Shown: positions 54,314-63,205 of the stretch, piece after piece
Layout: each line of letters begins with the position of its first letter
Numbering within the stretch: position 1 is the first letter of the stretch
Source: Lachnospiraceae bacterium
Lineage (GTDB): Bacteria; Bacillota; Clostridia; Lachnospirales; Lachnospiraceae
Direction of reading: 5' to 3'
Length of the DNA: 64,000 bases
Assembly: GCA_910575035.1 (NCBI GenBank)
Contig: CAJTDL010000012.1
Span: 1-64,000 of the forward strand
Notes under the pieces: model-generated
What the model saw: only the letters and a program-made list of their open reading frames with translations
What the model was told of the DNA's origin: nothing
Database searches by the model: none
Translations under genes and position numbers: made by a program

Positions 54314-54592
54314 CTATTGTTCTTTCGCGAATATGGCGGTCGCTTTTTTTAATATTCCGTTCTCGGTCTTAAGGCGCTGGATTTCTTTCTGGAGAGCCTT
54401 ATACTCCTTGAGGGATACCGTTTCCCCATCTGATACCTTGATAGGGGAAAGCTGCTTTACCCAGCCGCTAATTGTACTCCGATTTACGCCATATTCACGT
54501 TCCAGTTGTGGATACGAGGTTCCTCCGGCATTATACAGATCCACAATCTGTTGTTTAAATTCCGGAGTGTAAGATTTTTGGTTTTTCGCCAT
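54314..54592 (-). CDS. IS3-family OrfA (helix-turn-helix)
   Basis: The protein has 92 residues from ATG 54592 with AAAGGAGACG upstream. HTH (YTPEFKQQIVDLYNAGGTSY; QLEREYGVNRSTISGWVKQL) and a leucine-zipper-like end (LKEYKALQKEIQRLKTENGI). The minus-strand run of seven A at 54350-54344 followed by G is a -1 slippage site. Shifting there continues as SDRHIRERTIAEIVTFIQDN into OrfB without a break. Confidence 0.88.
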   Translation of the reverse strand: MAKNQKSYTPEFKQQIVDLYNAGGTSYPQLEREYGVNRSTISGWVKQLSPIKVSDGETVSLKEYKALQKEIQRLKTENGILKKATAIFAKEQ

Positions 54593-54674
54593 GTTGAACG
54601 TCTCCTTTGCTCTTTCACTTGATAGTATAGGTTGTTCAACTTTTTCTGTCCACACTTATATACTAACACCAAAC

Positions 54675-54970
54675 AAAAATACCAGATGGACTTGAGCTTC
54701 CTGGACAGCTACGACAACAGTACCCGGCACTACCAGCCGTTTGACCTGCTGGCAACGCCTGGATGCATGCCGCTGATGGTCATGTGCAGCAAAAAGCCGG
54801 AGCCAGCCGCATGGAGCATCATCGGCACGATGTACAGCGTGCATTTCCTGCATTACAGGGACATGGAGGACTACATCATCCGCCGCGTCCTTACCCGCTG
54901 GACGGATGAGCATGACCGCAAGGCCGGTCTCTGCCTGAGCGGCGTCAGCAACCGCTTCCGCATCTATTAA
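54675..54970 (+). pseudogene. 5'-truncated gene fragment beyond the IS
   Basis: A frame open from the IS reads KYQMDLSFLDSYDNSTRHYQ and on to the stop at 54970. The sequence is protein-like (aromatic-rich, HFLHYRDMEDYIIRRVLTRW), but its start is missing. I do not recognise the family. It runs opposite to the helicase on the other side of the IS, which implies a rearrangement. Confidence 0.5.
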
Positions 54971-54993
54971 CCGCAGGGGCGACCTTCACCTCT

Positions 54994-55028
54994 GTGCCTG
55001 CCCTCCTGCCTGACGGGCGGGCAGGCAC
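54994..55028. terminator. GC-rich hairpin after the fragment
   Basis: GTGCCTGCCC (54994-55003) pairs with GGGCAGGCAC (55019-55028). There is no T-run, so its terminator role is uncertain. Two CATAAGTTTTT copies flanking GGGGTATTAACCCC follow at about 55043-55078. Confidence 0.4.
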
Positions 55029-55105
55029 ACGCACAAAAACCGCATAAGTTTTTGGGGTATTAACCCCATAAGTTTTTAGGGAATCTTCCCGGAAAGGAGC
55101 AGCAT

Positions 55106-55289
55106 ATGGGGAAAAGAGGGCCAATGCCGGGCACAGGCGGACGGCCGCCTAAGGCCCTGGCAGAAAAAATAGGCGCGGGCAATCCGGGCAAGCGCCCGCT
55201 CATGGTGATGGGCGCGCCGGAAACCGCCGCGCTGGAGTGTGTGGAAATGCCTGCGCCAAAAGATTATATGAGGGAGAAGCAGAACCACA
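55106..55289 (+). pseudogene. Phage terminase small subunit (P27 type), N-terminal remnant
   Basis: AAAGGAG precedes ATG 55106. MGKRGPMPGTGGRPPKALAE and GNPGKRPL are the hallmark head of P27-family terminase small subunits, which bind cos/pac DNA. After about 60 codons the frame leaves the family and stops at 55303, where capsid sequence begins. Confidence 0.75.
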
Positions 55290-55685
55290 GAGATCAGCTT
55301 TGACGATATGGCAGAGCTGTACCTTTCCGTCAAGCCGGAATACCGCAAAAACGGCGTGTGGATCATGAATGACGAGACTGCCCTTGCACTCCGCACATTA
55401 AAGGATAACAGTGGCAGCTACCTATGGAACCATAACAGCGACACGATTTTTGGAAAACCCGTGCATACCTCGGAATTCATGCCATCTGCCGCACCGGGCA
55501 GCCTGCCCGTTGCATTTGGGGATTTCAGCCACTACTGGATCGTGAACCGCCTCCCGCTGTCCGTGCGGACGCTGACGGAACGGTTCACCCTCCAGCACCA
55601 GACAGGCTACCTTGCCTATGAGTTCCTGGACGGTCGGATCACCCGCCCGGAGGCCGTCAAAACTTTGCAGATAAAGGTTGCATAG
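55290..55685 (+). pseudogene. HK97-type major capsid protein, C-terminal remnant
   Basis: The frame reading ISFDDMAELYLSVKPEYRKN enters the family without a start codon of its own. It runs through ALRTLKDNSGSYLWNHNSDT and IFGKPVHTSEFMPSA, typical of the HK97 P-domain and A-domain, to a stop at 55685. Everything from mid terminase-S through terminase-L, portal, protease and capsid head has been deleted. ATG 55308 could give a 125-residue fragment. Confidence 0.75.
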
Positions 55686-55721
55686 GCATCCGCCAACAGA
55701 CAAAGTGACACTACGGAAAAC

Positions 55722-55757
55722 GCCCTGCATCTCCAATTTATGGGTGCAGGGCATTTC
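55722..55757. terminator. Bidirectional hairpin between capsid remnant and next gene
   Basis: GCCCTGCA (55722-55729) pairs with TGCAGGGC (55745-55752), followed by ATTT and preceded by AAAA. Confidence 0.6.
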
Positions 55758-55772
55758 CAAAATCTATGGTAT

Positions 55773-56420
55773 TTATTTCCCATGCCGGAAAGCCGAGTTA
55801 CCCGTGAGGTTCTTCAGCAGGATTTTTCGGGCAGCTTTATATTCATCCCCGATAAAGCCGAGCCGGAGCAGGAAACAGCGGAATGCGTATTTGTCATTGT
55901 CCGTTTCCGTCGGCCTGCCGGACACACGCTTCACGCGCCTTGCCATCCCGCACAGCTTTTCCACGAATTCCGTATAGGCCGCCGTTTCGTCCGGATTGGC
56001 CGTGAATGGGAACCACGGGAAGCTGACCGCATCCTCCGTGACCGTAAGGCGGATTTCATCAGACTGGAAAGCCCGCGCCATCAGCCCGCCCTTGTTCTCC
56101 ACCAGCTTTGCAAGGTTCTCCAATGCCCCCTGTGTGAACAAATCCTTTAGGATGCTGACGGTCAGCCTGTCCTCTGTCTGCTCCGCTTCGCCTGTGAACC
56201 CTTTTTCTTTTAGATGTTCTAAAAGGCTGTTCACTGTTCCCCTGTTCACGCTGTCCGGGATGCGGAGCGTCCCATCCCTTTCCAATGTGCAGTCACCAAT
56301 CTTATAGGCCAGGCTCGGCGCTTTCTGGTAGCATGGGACTGTGTGCAGTGCCGTGGCGATCTCCTCCGCCAGCTTCGGCCGCTGTTTTGGCTTCAGTTCA
56401 AATTTAATATTCATCTGCAT
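55773..56420 (-). CDS. Conserved phage/ICE protein (often labelled virulence protein)
   Basis: The protein has 215 residues with GGAGG 8 bases before the ATG. The N-half (IKFELKPKQRPKLAEEIATA; PSLAYKIGDCTLERDGTLRI) and the conserved end (ETDNDKYAFRCFLLRLGFIG; YKAARKILLKNLTGNSAFR) match a family found beside integrases and phage genes in Clostridia, labelled virulence protein without functional proof. It is soluble. Confidence 0.65.
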   Translation of the reverse strand: MQMNIKFELKPKQRPKLAEEIATALHTVPCYQKAPSLAYKIGDCTLERDGTLRIPDSVNRGTVNSLLEHLKEKGFTGEAEQTEDRLTVSILKDLFTQGALENLAKLVENKGGLMARAFQSDEIRLTVTEDAVSFPWFPFTANPDETAAYTEFVEKLCGMARRVKRVSGRPTETDNDKYAFRCFLLRLGFIGDEYKAARKILLKNLTGNSAFRHGK

Positions 56421-56606
56421 ATGTATGCCCTCCTTCGTTTTGGTAGGTACATGTTCGCTCTGTCTGCACAGAATAGCAAGCCAAAATCCCCAAAATACTG
56501 GACAATCATCTGCCGGGATGTTTGTGCAGTTTATGGCACAGAATTACCTTGCTATTATCCCAAACCAGATTTAACATGTCCGTACCAAAAGAAAAGGAGG
56601 CAGCTT

Positions 56607-56861
56607 ATGCAGACAAAGAAAATGAAAGTACAGTATTCCTCACGCGCACGGCAGGGTAAAAACCATTACTTCGGCAGCGGGTACATCGAAACGCCAAAGA
56701 TACAGATGGAGGGTAAATGGCTGGAGGCGCTCGGCTTCCACATCGGGGACGCCATCCAGGTGGCTTACGAAGAAGGCACCATCCATATCTCCCTTGTACC
56801 TCCGGCACAATCCGAACCCGCTATGGTCTGCGATACAAAAGCAAGATACGCATCAAAATAA
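56607..56861 (+). CDS. symE: SymE-like toxin
   Basis: The protein has 84 residues from ATG 56607 with AAAAGGAGG upstream. The AbrB-like swapped-hairpin core (PKIQMEGKWLEALGFHIGDA; IQVAYEEGTIHISL) is the SymE signature (GxWLxxxGF). SymE is an SOS-induced mRNA-targeting or nucleoid-acting toxin controlled by an antisense RNA in Enterobacteria. Its neighbourhood to a type I RM locus parallels E. coli. No antisense RNA was identified. Confidence 0.78.
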   Translation: MQTKKMKVQYSSRARQGKNHYFGSGYIETPKIQMEGKWLEALGFHIGDAIQVAYEEGTIHISLVPPAQSEPAMVCDTKARYASK

Positions 56862-56966
56862 TCCCTGTCCCAGAATAGCAAAACCGAGGGAAGCAGGCAT
56901 AAATTCCTCAGTCAACCGCCCGCTTCTCCCGGCCTTTTTGTAATCAATCCATATTTCATTAATGAA

Positions 56967-58430
56967 CACCAGTTTACAACTTTTTTAATAAAAAAATGCC
57001 GCACAGGACTTTCTGTTGTATAATGAATTTGACCAAAACATTACAAAGGAAAGTGACCCTGTACGACAAACTTATTATACAATGAAAAAACTTTAATTGG
57101 TAGACTTTATAAATATTTCTACAATTATTTTGAAACTTGCTCCGCTCCCACTGCCCAGACATTAATCCTGCTTTTGATTTCTATACTGACACTGGAATCC
57201 GCAGATTCCATCCGTTTCCTTTACAGGCATTTCCTGTCAAAGATTACTGAGAAATCCCTAAATGCCTTTTACTATGCCTGTTCCTACGCAAAAGTGGATT
57301 ATTCCAGGTTCATGAATGTCACAGCCTCCATGACATTGAAGCTTGTCCCGAAGTCTCTTGAGACACAGCCCGTTTTCCTATGTATTGATGACACTATAGT
57401 TCCTAAATTCGGGAAGAAATTTGAGGATGCCCCAAAACTCTTCGACCATGCCGCACATAATGGCTCTAACTACCTGAATGGGCACTGCTTTGTAAGCGTC
57501 ATGCCCTGCGTGCCTGTATGGGATAAGGACAAAATCGTTTACCAGTCTGTGCCGCTTTCTTACCGGATGTGGCAGAAAAAAGAGTCCAAACTGGAACTTG
57601 CCGCTTCCATGGTACGGCAGGCCATGCCTGGGTTAATGGGAAAGGAAAATGTCATTACCCTATGTGACAGCTGGTACACAAAAAGCTCTTTGGTTTCTGT
57701 TGTGGATGAATACCCAAGCCTTGACCTGATCGGGAATGCAAGGTATGGTTCTGTCCTTTATGGCCTTGCACCGCAGCCAACAGGCAGGAGGGGAAGGCCT
57801 GCAAAACATGGGGAACGCCTTTCAGCGGAAAGAGATTTTATACTTTCAGATGAAAAAATAGGCGGTTATTATATTGGGGCACGCCGTGTCCTTACAAATA
57901 TTTTCGGCACAAGGGAAGTTCTTGCCTATGTGACAGCCACAGAGAAGGAAGGCGGTTCCAGACGCCTGTTCTTCAGCCGGTATTCCCAACACAGCTGCAG
58001 ATTTTTTGTGCATGGCAGGAAAAAGCCCCCTTAAACCAGGCGGGGAGTTCATGGATGGATTACATCCCCTTGTTTCTATACTCATTCAGATGGAACATTG
58101 AAGTTAGCTATTATGAGCAGAAAACCTTCTGGCCATTATGCAGTTACATGTTACGCAGCCGGAAAGGGATTGAAATGCTGATCAATTTAATCAACATAGC
58201 TTACTGTGCAATGAAACTGCTGCCATATCAGGAAGGGGCGTTTTCAAAATACCGTAATGGAAGCGTACAGGATTTCAGGTTTGCGCTCAGTGAGCAGATA
58301 AGGCAGGAAGTATTTTTTGCCACTTTCGTGAAAAAGAGCGAAAGTATGATAAAATCATCTGTTCTTATAAGAGTCCTGAAATATCTTGTCCAACAAAAGG
58401 GCTATCATTTATAAAAGTTGTAAACTGGTG
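56967..58430. mobile_element. Complete IS, 1,464 bp, with 9-bp target duplication
   Basis: CACCAGTTTACAACTTTT (56967-56984) and its exact inverse (58413-58430) are the 18-bp ends. ATTAATGAA stands directly outside both (56958-56966 and 58431-58439). One transposase gene, frameshifted, fills it. The DDE transposase and the 9-bp duplication fit an IS4-superfamily type; the group is not named with confidence. Confidence 0.92.
57081..58414 (+). pseudogene. DDE transposase with one frameshift and no standard start
   Basis: Frame 1 is readable from about 57081 (NEKTLIGRLYKYFYNYFETC) with no ATG; the first usual start is TTG 57174. It runs to LFFSRYSQ. After a one-base loss near 57980 the protein continues in the other frame as VFPTQLQIFCAWQEKAPLNQ and through YIPLFLYSFRWNIEVSYYEQ to 58414. 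DDE motifs include FLCIDDTIV, TLCDSWYTK and the YxxRWxIEVxYxxxK Glu region. The IS is probably inactive. Confidence 0.85.
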
Positions 58431-58469
58431 ATTAATGAAGAAAATATTGCAACTGATTGCGGATCTCAA

Positions 58470-58499
58470 TTGACAGGATATGCACGGCTACATTATAAT
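58470..58499 (+). promoter_or_regulatory. Promoter of the restriction-modification operon
   Basis: TTGACA (58470-58475), an 18-base spacer and TATAAT (58494-58499) lie 33 bases before the control-protein start. Confidence 0.75.
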
Positions 58500-58531
58500 A
58501 TGTGTCATACATCATCCTTTGGAGAATAACT

Positions 58532-58735
58532 ATGTCCGTATCTTATGATTCGTTATGGAAATCGTTAATTGACAAAAGGATAAGCCAGACAGATATGCGT
58601 AAAGTGACAGGAATTGCGCCAAACACTCTGACCAAGATGAAAAAGGACGAGGACGTTTCTTTGAGGGTGCTTGGTAAAATATGCAAAGCTCTTGATTGTG
58701 ATTTTAAGGATATGGTCGAGTATTATAGAAGATGA
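58532..58735 (+). CDS. Cro/CI-like control protein of the RM locus
   Basis: The protein has 67 residues from ATG 58532 (TTTGGAG upstream). It is a compact helix-turn-helix (LIDKRISQTDMRKVTGIAPN; TLTKMKKDEDVSLRVLGKIC; KALDCDFKDMVEYY) of the YozG/Cro type. It lies 15 bp before hsdR and downstream of a consensus promoter, so it probably autoregulates the operon like C-proteins do. Confidence 0.82.
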   Translation: MSVSYDSLWKSLIDKRISQTDMRKVTGIAPNTLTKMKKDEDVSLRVLGKICKALDCDFKDMVEYYRR

Positions 58736-58750
58736 GGAGGTGTCCGAACC

Positions 58751-61510
58751 ATGACACCGGAAGAACAAGCCAGAGTTGTTATAGACCAGAAGTTACAACA
58801 GTCTGGCTGGGTAATTCAGGATATGAAGCGTTTGAATTTATCTGTTTCTATCGGCGTTGCTGTCCGTGAATTCCCCGCCAGCACCGGGAAGGTGGACTAT
58901 GCGCTTTTTGTAGAGGGCGCGCCCATCGGTGTGATTGAAGCAAAAAGAAGTGAGACTGGAGAAAATATCACAGTTGTTGAAGGCCAATCTGCCCGGTACG
59001 CAGGCAGCGCCTTAAAATATGTTCATCAGGATTTTACGATTCGTTTCGCCTACGAGGTCACAGACAAGCTGGTGCGTTTCACTGATTATAAAGATATAAA
59101 GTTCCGTTCCCGTACTGTGTTTTCTTTTCACCGCCCGGAAACTTTGAAAGCGCTGCTGACAGTGGGGGATACCGTTCGTAACAATATGAAACATTTCCCG
59201 GCATTGGACGATACCGGGTTTCGCAGGTGCCAGATTAGCGCGATACATAATTTAGATATTTCTTTAGCTGATAACCGTCCCAAAGCCTTAGTGCAGATGG
59301 CCACAGGCGCAGGCAAGACCTTTACAGCCATTACCGCAGCCTATCGTCTGCTCAAATACGGGAAGATGAACTGCATTCTCTTTCTGGTGGATACCAAGAG
59401 TCTCGGAGAACAGGCGGAGCGGGAATTTATGGCCTACACGCCCAATGATGACCCCCGCAGCTTCTCACAGCTATATGGAGTGCACCGCCTGAAATCTTCT
59501 TTCATACCGAATGATGTGCAAATCTGCATCAGCACTATTCAGCGGATGTATTCCATTCTGAAAGGTGAAGAATTGGACGAGGGCGCAGAAGAAACTTCTT
59601 TCAACGAATATGTCACAGCCGAGAGCACAGCGCCCAAAGAGATGGTATATAACAAAAAATATCCCCCGGAGTTTTTTGACTGCATTATCGTAGATGAATG
59701 CCACCGCTCTATTTACAATGTATGGAGTCAGGTACTTACCTATTTTGATGCTTTTATCATCGGTCTGACTGCAACACCAGACAAGCGCACTTTTGCCTTT
59801 TTTAATCAGAACGTAGTCAGCGAATATCCCAGAGAGAAGGCTATCATTGATGGCGTAAATGTTGGAGAGGATATTTTTCTGATTGAAACGGAAATAACCA
59901 AAAACGGCGCCAGAATAATGAAACAGCTGATTGAATACCGTGAACGGCTTTCCAGAGCAAAGCGATGGCAGCAAATGGATGAAGATGAGGACTACACCGG
60001 GAAGAACAAAGGCAGATTGAACCGGGACATAGTCAATCCCAGCCAAATACGAACCGTCATTCGTTCTTTTAAGGAGAATTTGTATACTACCCTATTCCCT
60101 CGCAGGAAAGAGGTACCGAAAACACTGATTTTCGCTAAGACCGACAGCCATGCCGATGACATCATACAAATCATACGCGAAGAATTTGGTGAAGGGAATG
60201 ACTTCTGCCGGAAAATCACCTATAACGCCCACGAAGATGACCTGACGCCGGAAAATGTGTTATCGGCATTTCGCAACGATTATTACCCCCGCATCGCCGT
60301 TACCGTAGATATGATAGCTACTGGTATAGATGTGAAGCCTATCGAATGTCTCATATTTATGAGGGATGTCCGAAGCAAGAACTATTTTGAGCAGATGAAA
60401 GGCCGTGGCACCCGTACACTCGGCATGGACGATTTGCAGAAAGTCACGCCCTCGGCCACAGGGAACAAAGACCATTTTGTGATTATAGACACCGTGGGTG
60501 TTACCAAGTCCAAAAAGAGCGACACCCGCCCATTGGAACGCAAGCCCACAATTTCCATGAAGGAATTGATGCTGAATGTAGCGTTAGGGGCAAAGGATTC
60601 CGATACACTGACTTCCCTTGCAAATCGTGTTATCCGTTTGAATAGCCAACTGACAGCCTCCGAGCGAAAAATGTTTGAGTCAAAAGTTGGTGCTGCACCC
60701 CAGACGATAGCGGAACGGTTATTGAACGCCTTTGATGAAGATGTGATTCTGAACCAAGCACAGACGGATACAGGCGTATCCAAGCCTACAGAGGAACAAC
60801 TTGCGGCTGCGCAGAACGCGTTGGTCACAGAAGCCGTGCAGCCTTTCCACGACCCGGATATCCGGAATTACATTGAAAATGTGCGTCGGAGCCATGACCA
60901 AATCATAGACAGTGTGAATCTCGACACCGTCCTTTTTTCCGGATATGACACCCAGCGCGAGGAGAACGCAGACCGGGCGATTGCGACATTTCGGGAGTTT
61001 ATTGAGGAAAACAAGGACGAGATCATCGCCCTGCGCATTATTTATGACCAGAAGTATGCTGACCGCCCAATGGCCGTTAATCAGCTGAAAACACTCTATG
61101 AAAAATTGAAAGCAAAAGGTATCACAGTAGAACGGCTGTGGGATTGTTATGCCATCAAGCGCCCGGAGAAAGTCAAGCGCGGTACTATGGCTCAGATGAC
61201 GGATTTGATCTCCATGATCCGCTTTGAAATGGATTATACGGATAATCTATCCCCCTTTGCGGATAAGGTAAATTATAACTTTATGCAGTGGACATTCCGT
61301 AGGAACACGGGGGCGGTGCATTTCACCGAAGATCAGATGGACTGGCTCCGCTTAATTAAGGAACATATCATCACCTCACTCAGCATTCTGCCAGAGGATT
61401 TGGATTTGACGCCATTTGACCGCAAAGGCGGATTGCTTGGATTTTATGAATGTTTTGGAGAAGGATATGAGACATTGCTCACAGAAATGAACTTGGAATT
61501 GGTGGCGTAA
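58751..61510 (+). CDS. hsdR: Type I restriction enzyme R subunit
   Basis: The protein has 919 residues. The PD-(D/E)xK nuclease lies at the N-terminus (Asp49, Glu63-Ala-Lys65 in VIEAKRSE). The SF2 translocase has MATGAGKTFTAI near 177, VDECHRSIY near 313, LTATPDK, and a helicase C domain (DMIATGIDVKP; QMKGRGTRTLG). The C-terminal region is the EcoEI-type R C-domain. It cleaves unmethylated DNA after translocation, together with HsdM and HsdS. Confidence 0.95.
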   Translation: MTPEEQARVVIDQKLQQSGWVIQDMKRLNLSVSIGVAVREFPASTGKVDYALFVEGAPIGVIEAKRSETGENITVVEGQSARYAGSALKYVHQDFTIRFAYEVTDKLVRFTDYKDIKFRSRTVFSFHRPETLKALLTVGDTVRNNMKHFPALDDTGFRRCQISAIHNLDISLADNRPKALVQMATGAGKTFTAITAAYRLLKYGKMNCILFLVDTKSLGEQAEREFMAYTPNDDPRSFSQLYGVHRLKSSFIPNDVQICISTIQRMYSILKGEELDEGAEETSFNEYVTAESTAPKEMVYNKKYPPEFFDCIIVDECHRSIYNVWSQVLTYFDAFIIGLTATPDKRTFAFFNQNVVSEYPREKAIIDGVNVGEDIFLIETEITKNGARIMKQLIEYRERLSRAKRWQQMDEDEDYTGKNKGRLNRDIVNPSQIRTVIRSFKENLYTTLFPRRKEVPKTLIFAKTDSHADDIIQIIREEFGEGNDFCRKITYNAHEDDLTPENVLSAFRNDYYPRIAVTVDMIATGIDVKPIECLIFMRDVRSKNYFEQMKGRGTRTLGMDDLQKVTPSATGNKDHFVIIDTVGVTKSKKSDTRPLERKPTISMKELMLNVALGAKDSDTLTSLANRVIRLNSQLTASERKMFESKVGAAPQTIAERLLNAFDEDVILNQAQTDTGVSKPTEEQLAAAQNALVTEAVQPFHDPDIRNYIENVRRSHDQIIDSVNLDTVLFSGYDTQREENADRAIATFREFIEENKDEIIALRIIYDQKYADRPMAVNQLKTLYEKLKAKGITVERLWDCYAIKRPEKVKRGTMAQMTDLISMIRFEMDYTDNLSPFADKVNYNFMQWTFRRNTGAVHFTEDQMDWLRLIKEHIITSLSILPEDLDLTPFDRKGGLLGFYECFGEGYETLLTEMNLELVA

Positions 61511-61511
61511 T

Positions 61512-62612
61512 ATGACGTATTCAATGAAATTATGGAGTGAGATTCTCCAAATAATAAGCGGTAAAAAACAAACGGCCGTTGAAGATCCGAATGGTCCGTA
61601 CCCAATTTATGGTAGCGGAGGTACTATAGGATTTGCCCGCGACTATCTTTGCGAAGCTGGCACGACTATAATTGGACGAAAAGGGACAATCAATAACCCT
61701 ATATTTGTGAACGAGCGTTTTTGGAATGTAGACACTGCATTCGGCCTTGCCCCAGGAGATATGCTACATCCTAAATATCTCTATTACTTTTGCGTCATGT
61801 TCAATTTTAAGGAATTGGATAAGTCCACAACAATACCAAGTCTTGCAAAAAGAGATTTGCTCAACATAAGAATGCCCGTCCCGCCCCTTCCAGAGCAGGA
61901 GCGTATCGTTGCCAACATAGAGGAACTGTTCTCCGAATTGGACAAAGCCGTGGAAACTTTGCGAACAACCAAGCAGCATCTGGCAATGTATCGGCAAGCA
62001 GTACTGAAAGAGGCGTTTGGAAAAGTCACAACACATACTCCATTTGGAAAAATTATTGACGCCCGCCTTGGGAAAATGTTGGACAAGAAAAAAAATACCG
62101 GAAATTATAAAAAATACTTGCGTAATATCAATGTCAGGTGGTTTTCTTTCGATTTGTCTGATTTGTTAGAAATGCGGATTGAGGACGGTGAGATCGAGAA
62201 ATATTCTGTTTCCCTGAATGACCTCATAATCTGCGAAGGTGGAGAACCTGGCAGATGTGCAGTTTGGGATAAGCAGGATTCTTTGTTTTATCAGAAAGCG
62301 CTACATAGAGTGCGGTTTTTAGATAACTCAAATCCGAAATTTTATATGTATTATCTGTGGTTTTTTGCTCAGGCAGGGCAACTTTGCAGATATTTCACGA
62401 GAACTGGTATTAAACATTTAACAGGGCAATCACTATCAAAAGTAATTGTTCCTACGGCAGACAGAACTATACAGGATTCTATTGTGGCTGAAATTGAATC
62501 CCGCTTATCTGTCTGTGACAGCATTGAAAAAACAGTGGACACCGCCCTGCAACAGGCCGAAGCCCTGCGGCAGAGTATCTTGAAGAAAGCGTTTGAAGGG
62601 GGACTGGCATGA
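61512..62612 (+). CDS. hsdS: Type I specificity subunit
   Basis: The protein has 366 residues and two target-recognition domains. The first (about 1-125, YGSGGTIGFARDYLCEAGTT) is followed by the conserved helical spacer PPLPEQERIVANIEELFSEL. The second (about 180-320) is followed by the end ESRLSVCDSIEKTVDTALQQ and AEALRQSILKKAF. It begins 1 bp after hsdR. It overlaps the next gene by 4 bases. Confidence 0.92.
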   Translation: MTYSMKLWSEILQIISGKKQTAVEDPNGPYPIYGSGGTIGFARDYLCEAGTTIIGRKGTINNPIFVNERFWNVDTAFGLAPGDMLHPKYLYYFCVMFNFKELDKSTTIPSLAKRDLLNIRMPVPPLPEQERIVANIEELFSELDKAVETLRTTKQHLAMYRQAVLKEAFGKVTTHTPFGKIIDARLGKMLDKKKNTGNYKKYLRNINVRWFSFDLSDLLEMRIEDGEIEKYSVSLNDLIICEGGEPGRCAVWDKQDSLFYQKALHRVRFLDNSNPKFYMYYLWFFAQAGQLCRYFTRTGIKHLTGQSLSKVIVPTADRTIQDSIVAEIESRLSVCDSIEKTVDTALQQAEALRQSILKKAFEGGLA

Positions 62613-63205
62613 CAACAGACCTGAATCTATATCGTGAGCTTGATACCAATATCAAACCTCGCAATTTTGAAATCTTTTGTATGGAAACTTTGAAATCATA
62701 TGCTGAACAAGAGCATCTTCAAAATTTTAAGATTGCTCACGATCAAAAAGTCGAAACAGATGATGGTACTTACCAAATTGATGTACTGGCTGAGTATACT
62801 GCGCTTGGTGTCAAAAATACAGTAATTATAGAGTGTAAAAAACAATCCCGCAGTGTAGAGCGTGAAATCGTAGCGGCACTTGATAGAAAATTGCAGAGCA
62901 TAGGCGCTCAAAAGGGAATCTTAATATCCACAGCAGGCTTTCAAAGCGGAGCAGTCAAGTTTGCTGAAAAACATGGTATTGCTTTGTGGCAGGTGTGCGA
63001 TAACTACATACGAGGATATTCCAATGCTGCTGGCCCCGATTGCTCTGAAGCAAGAAAGTTTCAAATGCTGGCGGAGCAATACCTTCCAAAGTATTTCATG
63101 ATGGAATGGGATTGCACTGCGGATTATCCATATAATCAGATTTATCCAACGGAAGAAATGTATATAGCGGCAAGAAAGCAAGCAAGGGAGAACTATCATG
63201 TCTGA
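62609..63205 (+). CDS. Mrr-like restriction endonuclease inside the type I operon
   Basis: The protein has 198 residues. The Mrr catalytic core is complete: Asp58 in YQIDVLAEY, Glu75-Cys-Lys77 in VIIECKKQ, then a conserved SIGAQKGILISTAGFQSGAV segment. The C-terminal 60 residues are unique (FMMEWDCTADYPYNQIYPTE). It overlaps hsdS by 4 bases and hsdM by 8, so it belongs to the operon. It may cut modified or foreign DNA, complementing HsdR. Confidence 0.88.
   Translation: MTTDLNLYRELDTNIKPRNFEIFCMETLKSYAEQEHLQNFKIAHDQKVETDDGTYQIDVLAEYTALGVKNTVIIECKKQSRSVEREIVAALDRKLQSIGAQKGILISTAGFQSGAVKFAEKHGIALWQVCDNYIRGYSNAAGPDCSEARKFQMLAEQYLPKYFMMEWDCTADYPYNQIYPTEEMYIAARKQARENYHV

Larger units (their letters stand above)
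53410..54660. mobile_element. IS3-family insertion sequence
   Basis: The inner terminal repeats are TGGACACAAAAAGTTGAA (from 53418) and, inverted, TGGACAGAAAAAGTTGAA (ending 54652), 17 of 18 identical. The outermost bases are uncertain by a few positions. It contains orfA and orfB in overlapping frames. Flanks belong to unrelated genes in opposite directions, so no target duplication can be read. Confidence 0.88.

Noticed and set aside
57174-58034. Frame 57174-58034 as an intact 286-residue transposase
   Set aside because: The family sequence continues in another frame after about 57980 and begins upstream of 57174, so it is a damaged gene.
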